A stretch of DNA of 64,000 nt from Gaiellasilicea sp963705515 (GTDB lineage: Bacteria; Actinomycetota; Thermoleophilia; Gaiellales; Gaiellaceae), in the NCBI GenBank assembly GCA_963705515.1, contig CAVPJV010000001.1:1-64000 (forward strand), read 5' to 3'. Within the stretch, counting starts at the first letter, position 1. The number at the start of each line of letters is the position of its first letter. Of this stretch, positions 35,901 to 42,486 are shown in pieces. Both the position numbers and the translations under genes were made by a program. The notes beneath the pieces were generated by a model. It was given only the letters and a program-made list of their open reading frames with translations. It did not search any database and was not told where the DNA came from.

Positions 35901-36198
35901 GTACGCCCGTGCAATCGCCGCCTCCTGCGTGCCGCTGCAGCTCTGGTGGAGCGTCTCCGACCAGATCGTCGTCGACCAGCAGAGCCAGTCGGGGAAGCTC
36001 TTCTGGCAGCTGCGCCGGCTCAACCCGAAGGCGAACGTGGAGGCGTTCGTCGGCTTCTGGATCCATTCGGCCGAGATGCGTGCGCGCACCGGCCTCCCGC
36101 TCGCCCTCTCCCGCTTCGGGCTGCTCCCGCAGGCGAAGGCCTGGGAGAACATCCGCCACGTCCGCACGCCCGCCGAAGGCGCGTGCACGCGAGGGTAG
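32992..36198 (+). CDS. secreted two-domain protein: six-hairpin glycosidase-like plus alpha/beta-hydrolase esterase-like
   Basis: 1068 aa with a signal peptide (VLTIAALGAAVALLGGRADS). Residues about 290-640 have the helix-pair pattern and aromatic-rich segments (LLIQNLLQTWRYSIGNPYEQF, LHSQATVWQGLWAMSR) of (alpha/alpha)6 glycosidases. Residues about 770-1060 are an alpha/beta hydrolase of the PHB-depolymerase/S9 type, with triad S887 in FGGSMGGQE, D990 in WWSVSDQI and H1025 in FWIHSAEM. Such a pairing suggests removal of an acyl group and cleavage of one glycan, outside the cell. The glycosidase acid/base residues could not be fixed with certainty. GTG start, TATCAAT 6 nt upstream. Confidence 0.72.
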   Translation: MRAVLTIAALGAAVALLGGRADSAPAKASTCAPPRATAGHASRVERALRPGHDAWGNALLKAPDGPSYEAARRLLPPLLYARAPGKRPLTESGVYYVPFGQPLGARGAGSVALHVADGSQVIAERVGGRRLTVFVGAKGRERYGSCLARLGAASLASGYQPIMTTSYTDASRVRYRQESFAAQASETGSLVSFIRLDIDARGASTKTVQLRLKSSVRQLRRALAFGRGGTVKGNVLTYRIERGTRRTVYLAWINYPGRRTLAVDAGRYDRARRAVVAYWNGRLHEGTEITVPERRVNDAYRNLLIQNLLQTWRYSIGNPYEQFSFPEGVDVAEVMGELGYAGVARSILRTSLTRKDVPYPNWKMGKRLVGSALHYRLTRDRAYIDGATPVLRRYVDELGRQIGSSGTGLLGRERYSSDIPDEVLGLHSQATVWQGLWAMSRVWTDVGDAELARRCEALAKRLEVGIRRAVATSQRQLGDGSLFIPARLLDREQPYGSLTQAKLGSYWNLVMPYALASGIFAPESPEAAGVLKYMLRHGSRLVGLVRAGAYALYEQPVYPVSGTDQVYGTNVARFLADSDAADQLVLSLYGSLAVAMTPNTFVSGEAASVAPLRGSHFRSMYLPPNGASNAAFLQTLRALLVHETRDAEGAPTGLELGFATPRPWLRAGRRISVHRAPTSFGPVSYSLEARSDTIRAIVEPPARPAPETLKLRVRLPRGQRVESVTVNGSPLVLPEGETLGETLDLSGLSGRLEVIVRYGSRRPASSLGVTSVRRLSVHYIAHDGHASSAQVVLPSWYGPAANPPLPLVISPHGRGLNGRANSILWGNLPGRGSFAVINPDARGRRVPGHSWGAAGQIADLARMPEILRTTLPWLRIDRTRIYAFGGSMGGQETLLLLARHPDLLAGAAAFSSVTDLALQYKNFDRVRCTNACRVLLGTSLGSNLRKIARREIGGGPEERPAAYAARSPITYARAIAASCVPLQLWWSVSDQIVVDQQSQSGKLFWQLRRLNPKANVEAFVGFWIHSAEMRARTGLPLALSRFGLLPQAKAWENIRHVRTPAEGACTRG

Positions 36199-36200
36199 AA

Positions 36201-36551
36201 ATGAGGCTCCAGCACGTCGGGATCACCGTTCGTCCGGAGGAGATCGGCCCGGCGCGGGCGTTCTACCGCGATGCGCTCGGGCTGCCCGAGCTGTACGCGA
36301 CCGAGCGAGCGCTCGTCTACGGCCTCGGGCGGGAGGGTGAGCTCGAGCTGCACGTGATCGCCGGCGCGGCGGCGGACGCGGGCGCCGAGCACCACTTCGC
36401 ACTCGAGGTGGCCGAGCTCGAGGCCAAGCGCACGCGGCTCGCGGGCAACGGCTGCGAGATCGAGGCCGCACACCCGGTCGGCGGCCGGGAGCGATTCTTC
36501 ATCCGCGACCCGTTCGGGAACCTGATCGAGTTCGTGTCGCCGCGGTCCTAG
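36201..36551 (+). CDS. VOC (glyoxalase-like) family protein
   Basis: 116 aa from ATG 36201, 2 nt after the previous stop. MRLQHVGITVRPEEIGPARAF, the repeated EVAELEAKRTRLAGNG and the end FFIRDPFGNLIEFV are a standard single-chain VOC protein that would dimerise. Function unknown. The last 53 nt overlap the convergent metallo-hydrolase gene. It is co-directional with the 1068-aa gene and may be co-transcribed with it. Confidence 0.85.
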   Translation: MRLQHVGITVRPEEIGPARAFYRDALGLPELYATERALVYGLGREGELELHVIAGAAADAGAEHHFALEVAELEAKRTRLAGNGCEIEAAHPVGGRERFFIRDPFGNLIEFVSPRS

Positions 36552-37278
36552 CCGGCTCGGCCGCCACGGCTCCAGGCTGCGCCGGTGCGACGAGGCCGTG
36601 GACCCGGTCGGCCGCGTTGTCCGTGATCGGATCGCCGTGGCCGACGCCGACGATGCCGGCGTCGAGCTCGGCCATGCGCCGGATCGACTTGGCGTGCTGC
36701 TCCGGGTTGAGCGTGAACGCCCGCCACCCTGCCTCGAACCGCGGCCAGGTCGCGATCGCGTCACCCGAGAGGAGCAGCCCGCGCTCCGCCCAGGAGAACG
36801 CGAGGTGGCCGGGAGAGTGGCCGGGCACGTGGAGGACCTGCAGCGGGCCGAAGGCGTCGCCGTCGCCGATGCTCTCGTCGATCGGGACCGGCCGGTGCTT
36901 CGGCCGGTTGAGGAAGATCCCGACCTGAAACGGGTAGGTGCGGAACGGCGCCGTCGGCTTCAGGCCGACGGATTGGGCCGGGCGGTCGCCGGAGATGATG
37001 TCCGCCTCCCACTCGTGCGCGAGCACGGCCGCACCGGTCGCGCGCTTGAGCGCGGCGACGCCGCCGAGGTGGGAGCGGTGCGCGTGCGTGAGCACGATCC
37101 GCTTCAGGTCGGAGGGCTTGCGGCCCAGTCTCCCGATCGCGTCGAGCACGCTGCCGCCGTCGTTCTCGAAGAGTGTGTCCACGAGCGAGAGCTCCTCATT
37201 CGTCTCGATCAGGTAGGCGCGGACATGGCCGCCCTTCTTGGCGCCGAGCATGTGCACGCCGGGCGCTAGCTCCCTCAT
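36499..37278 (-). CDS. MBL-fold metallo-hydrolase with altered HxHxDH motif
   Basis: 259 aa. The metallo-beta-lactamase fold is clear: THAHRSH (H65, H67, H70), PGHSPGH (H154, H157), SGDA (D173) and GVGHGDP (H214). The usual Asp of HxHxDH is Ser69, so the second metal site lacks one ligand. The C-terminal 30 residues are Ala/Arg/Gly-rich and overlap the convergent VOC gene. Its ATG overlaps the alpha-dioxygenase stop as ATGA, so both are made together and it may act on a product of that enzyme (inference). Confidence 0.85.
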   Translation of the reverse strand: MRELAPGVHMLGAKKGGHVRAYLIETNEELSLVDTLFENDGGSVLDAIGRLGRKPSDLKRIVLTHAHRSHLGGVAALKRATGAAVLAHEWEADIISGDRPAQSVGLKPTAPFRTYPFQVGIFLNRPKHRPVPIDESIGDGDAFGPLQVLHVPGHSPGHLAFSWAERGLLLSGDAIATWPRFEAGWRAFTLNPEQHAKSIRRMAELDAGIVGVGHGDPITDNAADRVHGLVAPAQPGAVAAEPARTAATRTRSGSRTGRG

Positions 37279-39035
37279 CCCGACACCCGTTTCCAGGGCG
37301 CGAATGCGTTCTCGACGCCGCGCAGCGCCGGCTCCAGACCGGGGTAGTGGCGGAGCAGCACGTCGCTCATGCTCGTCTCGTCGATCCAGTCGAGCCCGGT
37401 CTGCGTGTACGTCTCTGCGTTGTAGTCGCGGGTGAAGAAGCGGTCGCTCTTCAGGCGCCGCGACGCCATCAGGATGAAGACGCGGAAGGCCGTGTCGCTG
37501 AAGCCGAAGCCCTTCGGCAGCGGCTCGGCGTAGAGCCCGACCATCAGGTCGACCTTCTCGACGTCACCGTAGACCTCGCGCAGCTCCCGCGCCCACTGGG
37601 GGTTGTCGGTCAGCTCCTCGAACGTGGCCGCCGGTTTCAGGTGGAAGAGCCGCCTGAACTCGTTGTAGCGGGGCACGCCGCGCTCGCGGATCCTGAGCAC
37701 GTCGATCGCCGCGAGGTCGACGACGGTGCCGTCCGGCTTGTGCAGCTCCTGCAGGAAGCGCGGGTAGTTGTGCAGCGTGATCGCGCCCGGGTGCGCGATC
37801 CCGAACGAGTAGAACGCGTCCTCGAAGCCGACCTCGTCGAGCCGGTCGCGCACGTCGTTGACGCCGAGCTCGCGGAACGTCCGCTCCTGCACCACCTCGT
37901 CCGTCGCGATCGAGCGGAACGTGAAGTCGTCGGGAAGGAGCGGGTGCATCCGGTAGACGGCCACGAACTCCTCCGTGAGCGAGTAGGGGACGCCGTGGTG
38001 GTTCGTCGCCGAGCCGGGGATGCCGCCGAGCACCTCGTTCGAGCTTCGCTTGCCCAGCCGCTTGCCGAGGATCCCGTACCAGTTCGCGCGCATCCCGAAC
38101 TTCGTCGTCGGGTGCGCGATGATCGCGGGCGTCCACTCGACGGTGTGGATCTTCGCCATCAGCGCCGCCGTGATCAGGCGCGCCTTTGCGAACAGCTCGT
38201 CGTCCGTCCAGTCGCGATGCTCGGCAGCCAGCCGGTCGGCAATGGCGTTGTGCTCGCGCGTGAAGAGCGTGTGCAGGAGCGCGAGCCCGAGCCAGAAGTT
38301 GCCGGCGACGCCGGTCAGGTCGACCTTCGCGTCGAGGTCGCGCGGTAGCTGGCCGTCCGGATCGAGCCGCATCCGGCCGCCCGCACCCTCGCGGAGGGCG
38401 CTCGTGACCGCCGGCTCGCTGCCGTAGATCTGCGATCCGTCCCACCAGTGCGAGTCTGTCGTCACCCAGGTCGTCGGCCCGGCGTTCGTGTCCCGGAACG
38501 GGTCGGTGCGCGTGCGCTCGATCCGCATCGGCCGGTCGGCCCACGGGTCGTCGTCGGCGAGCTCGAGCTCGAACGGCTCGTCGGGCAGGTTCTTGCCGTG
38601 ACTGAACCAGTCGTGGACTTCGAACTGGAGCCAGGCGCCCGCAAGGACGTTCACGATCGTGGCGGGCGTGAACTCGTCGCGCGTGAGCAGCTTGCGGCTG
38701 ACGAGGCGTGGGTTCGGCTCGAGGAGTCCGGGCAGCTGCTCGGGATACGTGCGCTCGATCGGGATGTTGCGGCCGAAGCGGGCGCCGATCATCCCCATCG
38801 CCGGCTGCCCGAGGTCGTTGTAGCTGCCGTCGGCCGTCCTGGAGTCGTGTGGGCCGGCGTCAGGGCCGGCTTTCGCGCCTCCGGCGCCCGTGTCGTACAG
38901 GTTCTCCTCACGCAGCCGTGTTCGGAGACCGGCGAGCGTGAAGACACCGAGCGGCAGCGGCAGGCGATCCCAGCCGAAGCGCCGGTCGAGCGCGGTCGCG
39001 GTCACGGTCAGCAGCTTCGTCAGCCCGGAAGCCAA
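37275..39035 (-). CDS. alpha-dioxygenase-like heme enzyme (animal peroxidase superfamily)
   Basis: 586 aa from TTG 39035, chosen because AAGGAGG lies 4 nt upstream. Distal heme His H141 is in LQFEVHDWFSHG; EHNAIADRL near 261-269 and the YRMHPLLPD block follow, with Y361 the catalytic Tyr and H364 the proximal heme ligand, the same Tyr-x-x-His spacing as plant alpha-dioxygenases and cyclooxygenases. The family oxygenates fatty acids at the alpha carbon to 2-hydroperoxides. Substrate here is inferred. It is coupled by ATGA to the metallo-hydrolase. Confidence 0.88.
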   Translation of the reverse strand: MASGLTKLLTVTATALDRRFGWDRLPLPLGVFTLAGLRTRLREENLYDTGAGGAKAGPDAGPHDSRTADGSYNDLGQPAMGMIGARFGRNIPIERTYPEQLPGLLEPNPRLVSRKLLTRDEFTPATIVNVLAGAWLQFEVHDWFSHGKNLPDEPFELELADDDPWADRPMRIERTRTDPFRDTNAGPTTWVTTDSHWWDGSQIYGSEPAVTSALREGAGGRMRLDPDGQLPRDLDAKVDLTGVAGNFWLGLALLHTLFTREHNAIADRLAAEHRDWTDDELFAKARLITAALMAKIHTVEWTPAIIAHPTTKFGMRANWYGILGKRLGKRSSNEVLGGIPGSATNHHGVPYSLTEEFVAVYRMHPLLPDDFTFRSIATDEVVQERTFRELGVNDVRDRLDEVGFEDAFYSFGIAHPGAITLHNYPRFLQELHKPDGTVVDLAAIDVLRIRERGVPRYNEFRRLFHLKPAATFEELTDNPQWARELREVYGDVEKVDLMVGLYAEPLPKGFGFSDTAFRVFILMASRRLKSDRFFTRDYNAETYTQTGLDWIDETSMSDVLLRHYPGLEPALRGVENAFAPWKRVSG

Positions 39036-39119
39036 GCGTCCTCCTTCACATCGGCCTCGCCGCAGGCGTCCCGGGATGGGAACAGGCCCAACCGATGAAA
39101 ACATCGGCCACGCGCGGCG

Positions 39120-40127
39120 TCAACTGAGCCAGCGGCGGCGCTTCGGGCGGGCGCCCGTGCTCTCGCCGAGCATGCGCGCCGCTTCCAGCACGTCGTCGGC
39201 CTCGAGCGTCGCCACCTCATCGCGACTCAGCTCCGCGAGCGCAGCTCCCTCCAGGCGTGCCAGCCGGAGCGCCTGCCGGTTGAGCGCCTGCTCGAAGATC
39301 GTGCGTGCGTAGCGGGCGTTGCCGAAGCCTTCGCTGCGGATCGCGCCGGCGAAGATCCGCTCGAGCGCCTCGTCCGCGCCAGGCCCGAGCTCGTACTCGT
39401 GCTCGGCGGCCAGCCGGCGCGTGATCTCGAGCAGATCCTCGGTCGAGTAGTCGGGAAAGACGAGCTCGCGCGCGAAGCGCGAGCGCAGACCCGGGTTCGA
39501 GTCGAGGAAGGCGCGCATCAGGCGCGGGTAGCCCGCGACGATGACGACGAGCCGGTGCCGGTGGTCCTCCATCCGCTTCAGGAGCGTCTCGACCGCCTCG
39601 GCGCCGAAGTCGAGCCTGCCGTCGCCGCCGGGCGTCAGCGCGTAGGCCTCGTCGATGAAGAGGACGCCGTCGAGCGCGCGCCGAATCGCGCGGTCGGTCT
39701 TGATCGCCGTCTGGCCGACGTACTGGCCGACCAGCGAGGCGCGGTCGACCTCGACGAGATGGCCCTTCTCGAGCAGGCCCATGGCGCCATACATCTCCGC
39801 GAGCAGCCGCGCCACGGTCGTCTTGCCGGTACCGGGGTTGCCGAGGAAGACGAGGTGCTGGCTCGTCGCCACCTCGGGCAGGCCGTGCTCCTTCCGGCGT
39901 GCCTGCACCTGGAGGAACGCGAGCAGCGCGTGCACCTGCTCCTTGACCGTCCCCAGGCCGACGAGCCCGTCGAGCTCCGCCTGCAGCTCCGGCAGCGGCC
40001 GCGGCGGCGTCGCGCGCGGCCCGAGCCCGAGCAGCTCCTCGAGCTCTGGGCCGGCTGTCCGCTTCAGCTGCTCGCCAAGCTGGCGTGCGGCGCCGCGGAG
40101 GTTCTCGATCGGCTTCGGAGGCATCAC
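39120..40127 (-). CDS. CbxX/SpoVK-type AAA+ ATPase
   Basis: 335-aa AAA+ protein of the CbbX/SpoVK/EccA group. A short helical N-terminus precedes the ATPase core: Walker A GNPGTGKTT, Walker B GVLFIDEAYAL, arginine-finger region GLRSRFA, then a lid with EGFGNARYARTIFEQA. Substrate unknown; relatives remodel protein complexes. It starts at GTG 40127, or ATG 40124, overlapping the DUF480 stop codon, so the two are coupled. Confidence 0.9.
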   Translation of the reverse strand: MMPPKPIENLRGAARQLGEQLKRTAGPELEELLGLGPRATPPRPLPELQAELDGLVGLGTVKEQVHALLAFLQVQARRKEHGLPEVATSQHLVFLGNPGTGKTTVARLLAEMYGAMGLLEKGHLVEVDRASLVGQYVGQTAIKTDRAIRRALDGVLFIDEAYALTPGGDGRLDFGAEAVETLLKRMEDHRHRLVVIVAGYPRLMRAFLDSNPGLRSRFARELVFPDYSTEDLLEITRRLAAEHEYELGPGADEALERIFAGAIRSEGFGNARYARTIFEQALNRQALRLARLEGAALAELSRDEVATLEADDVLEAARMLGESTGARPKRRRWLS

Positions 40128-40732
40128 TGACCCAGCGCCCGCTGCAGCTCGGCCACCTGCTGCTCGAGGCGGGTGACGCGCTCCTCGAGAGGCGTCCGAG
40201 GCAATGCGGCATCCTCATGCGATTCGGGTCCCGTCGAGTCCAGCTCTCCGTCGCCGCCGAGGAGCTGGCACCAGCGGTCCTGGCTCTGGCCCGGCCGGCG
40301 GGGGAGCTTCTCGACGAGCTCGGCGGCCGCCAGCGCGTCGAGCGCCTGCTCGACGTCCTCGAGCGACGGGTACGGGTAGAGGCGCTCGACCCGCTGCTTC
40401 AGCTCGCCGGGGGTTTGCGGGCCGCGGAGCATCAGCACCGCGAGCAGCGCAATCTGTGACGGCACCCGGCCGAGCGCGTCGTCGAGCAGGTGGCGGTACT
40501 TCGCGACTCGGCTGCCCGGCCCGCTTGCGAGCCGCACCCAGCCGCGCCGCGAGAGGCGGTCGAGCGCGGCACGAATCTCCGCCTCGTCGTAGTCGACGAC
40601 CGGATCCCGGTTCGTCGCCTGGTTGCAGGCGAGCCGGAGCGAGTTCAGCGAGAGCGGGTACTGATCGGGCGTCGTGCGCTGCTTCTCGACGAGGCAGCCG
40701 AGGATCCGGATCTCGACGGCATCTGCATCCAC
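40124..40732 (-). CDS. DUF480 (YceH-like) winged-helix protein
   Basis: 202 aa from GTG 40732. The N-terminal ILGCLVEKQRTTPDQYPLSLNSL and NQATNRDPV are strongly conserved in YceH/DUF480, which folds as two winged-helix domains. The C-terminus (about 178-202) is a coiled coil (LEERVTRLEQQVAELQRAL). DNA binding is plausible but not shown for the family. ACGGTA/TACCGT sits 7 nt upstream as a leaderless -10. Confidence 0.9.
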   Translation of the reverse strand: MDADAVEIRILGCLVEKQRTTPDQYPLSLNSLRLACNQATNRDPVVDYDEAEIRAALDRLSRRGWVRLASGPGSRVAKYRHLLDDALGRVPSQIALLAVLMLRGPQTPGELKQRVERLYPYPSLEDVEQALDALAAAELVEKLPRRPGQSQDRWCQLLGGDGELDSTGPESHEDAALPRTPLEERVTRLEQQVAELQRALGQ

Positions 40733-40739
40733 GCCGCGA

Positions 40740-40745
40740 ACGGTA
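40740..40745 (-). promoter_or_regulatory. -10 element (TACCGT) of the DUF480-AAA operon
   Basis: TACCGT on the minus strand ends 7 nt before the GTG at 40732. Confidence 0.4.
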
Positions 40746-40760
40746 GCCGCCGGAGCGGGG

Positions 40761-40913
40761 TCAGACGACCGGGCTGCGCTGCGTTCCGCCCGTCCTCGTG
40801 CTGCGGCGGGCCCAGTCCTCGATCGACCTGCCGGCCGCGCGCATCCCGCCGCACCAGCCGAACGCCAAGAGCACCACGACGTAGAGGACGAGGATGACGA
40901 TCAGGTCCCGCAT
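40761..40913 (-). CDS. 50-aa single-pass membrane protein, unknown
   Basis: ATG 40911-40913, stop TGA at 40761. MRDLIVILVLYVVVLLAFGW is a membrane helix; the tail (RSIEDWARRSTRTGG) is basic. AGGGAGG about 7 nt upstream is a clear ribosome-binding site, which supports real translation despite the small size. It lies just upstream of the DUF480-AAA genes on the same strand. No family recognised. Confidence 0.55.
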   Translation of the reverse strand: MRDLIVILVLYVVVLLAFGWCGGMRAAGRSIEDWARRSTRTGGTQRSPVV

Positions 40914-40959
40914 CGGAGGCCTCCCTTCGCCCACATTGTCGCATGTGAGAGGCCCGGCA

Positions 40960-40980
40960 GGGGGCCGCTGTGCGGCCCCC
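40960..40980 (-). terminator. 9-bp GC-rich hairpin after the BBE oxidase
   Basis: Arms GGGGGCCGC and GCGGCCCCC enclose TGT. It lies about 40 nt past the oxidase stop on the minus strand; no T-run. Confidence 0.6.
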
Positions 40981-41020
40981 CTTCAGGGATCTTCGCGCTG
41001 AGCGTCCGCTCTGCGGATGC

Positions 41021-42406
41021 TCAGCTTGCGGGCGGAACAGGATGGTTGGAGCGGATCACGTCGGTCGGATCGACGATCGCCTTGATCCGGCGCAGCCGGT
41101 GGTAGCTCGCGCTCGAGAAGAGCGAGGCCGCCTTCCGCCGGGACTCGGCGAAGTTGAGGTACGTGTGGTCGGCCTCCCACGGTGCGAGCGTGTCGCGGAG
41201 CCGTGCGACGGCGCCGTGGACGGCCTCGCGGGCCTCGGGCGTGGGCGCGATCCCGACTGCGAACATCAGGTACGGCGCCTCCCAGGCGTCGATCGCGCCG
41301 TGGCGGGAGTCGCGCCGGCCGACCGCGCCGCCGAGGTGCCGGATCTCCGCCGAGAGGATCGGCGAGCCGACGACCTGCTCGACGAAGAGGTCGATCAGAT
41401 GGTCGTCGACGTCGTCCAGCATGCCGCCGTCGCCGCTTCCGGGGGCCGGGCCCTCCGGATCCATGTGCAGCCGGCTCAGCTCGTCGATCGGGAGCGTCAT
41501 CACGGTGTCCATCACCGGACCGAGCGCGCGGAGCGGCTCCAGCCAGGGTGCGCCCTCGCCGGGCTCACCGGACCAGATCGTCTGGACGACGACGAAGGAC
41601 TGGCCGCGGATCGGCTCGGGGATGTCCGGGATGGGCGGGAACTGGAGGATCCGGCCGACCGAGGTCATCTCGTCCGGCAGGTCGTCCGTCCACGCCCGCC
41701 ACGCCTTCAGGATCTCGGCCGAGCGGTCGACCGGGAACCAGAGGATGCCGGCGTAGACCTGCGAGATCGGGAAGAGGTTGAACTCGATCGCGGTGACGAT
41801 CCCGAACGAGCCGCCGCCGCCGCGCAGCGCCCAGAACAGGTCCGGCTCGTTCGCCCAGTCGGTGCGGACGATGTCGCCCGAGGCGGTCACGACCTCGATC
41901 GCGGTCACCTGGTTCGCGCCGATGCCGTGCTTGCGGGCGAGCCAGGACAGCCCGCCGCCGAGCGTGTAGCCGACGACGCCGACGTCCGGCGAGGAGCCGG
42001 CGAGTGCCGCCAGGCCATGCTCGGCCGCCGCCTCGACGACCTCGATCCAGATCGTGCCGGCCTCGGCGCGGGCGATCCGGCTCTCGGGGTCGATCGTGAC
42101 GCCGCGCATGCGCTCGGTCTTGAGCAGGATCGTGTCGGACATGTCGCCCAGCGCAGCGGCGCCGTGCCCGGTGCCCTGCGGCGCGACGCGGAGGCCGTGC
42201 GCCTTTGCGAACGCGACCGTCGCGGCGACATCGGCCGCCGACTCGGGGAGCACGACCGCGACCGGCTGCTGGTCCACGGTCAGGTTCCAGGCGAGCCGAG
42301 CCTCGTCCCACTCGACGTCGCCGGGGGCGACCGCATCGCCATCCAGTAGGTGCCGCAGCGGGCCGACGTCCAGCCCGGTCTCACGCCTTGTCAGGATTTC
42401 GGTCAT
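41021..42406 (-). CDS. FAD-linked oxidase, berberine-bridge-enzyme-like
   Basis: 461 aa. PCMH-type FAD domain: VVLPESAADVAATVAFA, then APQGTGHGAAALG whose His probably bonds FAD covalently, and VGVVGYTLGGGLSWLARKHG, where the second covalent Cys of bicovalent enzymes is absent. The C-terminus ends with the BBE motif region ADHTYLNFAES. These enzymes oxidise alcohols, sugars or alkaloid-like compounds with O2. GGAGGT about 10 nt upstream marks the start. The MFS exporter gene is immediately upstream on the same strand, so the pair may process and move one small molecule. Confidence 0.88.
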   Translation of the reverse strand: MTEILTRRETGLDVGPLRHLLDGDAVAPGDVEWDEARLAWNLTVDQQPVAVVLPESAADVAATVAFAKAHGLRVAPQGTGHGAAALGDMSDTILLKTERMRGVTIDPESRIARAEAGTIWIEVVEAAAEHGLAALAGSSPDVGVVGYTLGGGLSWLARKHGIGANQVTAIEVVTASGDIVRTDWANEPDLFWALRGGGGSFGIVTAIEFNLFPISQVYAGILWFPVDRSAEILKAWRAWTDDLPDEMTSVGRILQFPPIPDIPEPIRGQSFVVVQTIWSGEPGEGAPWLEPLRALGPVMDTVMTLPIDELSRLHMDPEGPAPGSGDGGMLDDVDDHLIDLFVEQVVGSPILSAEIRHLGGAVGRRDSRHGAIDAWEAPYLMFAVGIAPTPEAREAVHGAVARLRDTLAPWEADHTYLNFAESRRKAASLFSSASYHRLRRIKAIVDPTDVIRSNHPVPPAS

Positions 42407-42470
42407 TCGTGGTCACCTCCGTAGCAGTGCACACATGCTGCGTTCCGGAGGTGCTCGGGCGCATCGGCCC

Positions 42471-42485
42471 GCGGGTTGAACCCGC
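42471..42485. repeat. 7-bp palindrome between MFS and BBE genes
   Basis: GCGGGTT-G-AACCCGC, immediately after the MFS stop codon and 65 nt before the oxidase start. It could attenuate read-through from one gene to the other or be an operator half. Confidence 0.4.
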
Positions 42486-42486
42486 G

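Noticed and set aside
40754..40772. GCGGGGTCAGACGACCGGG as a third REP copy
   Set aside because: Only the left half (CGGGGTCAGAC) matches; there is no palindrome or inverted partner, and it overlaps the end of a small ORF.
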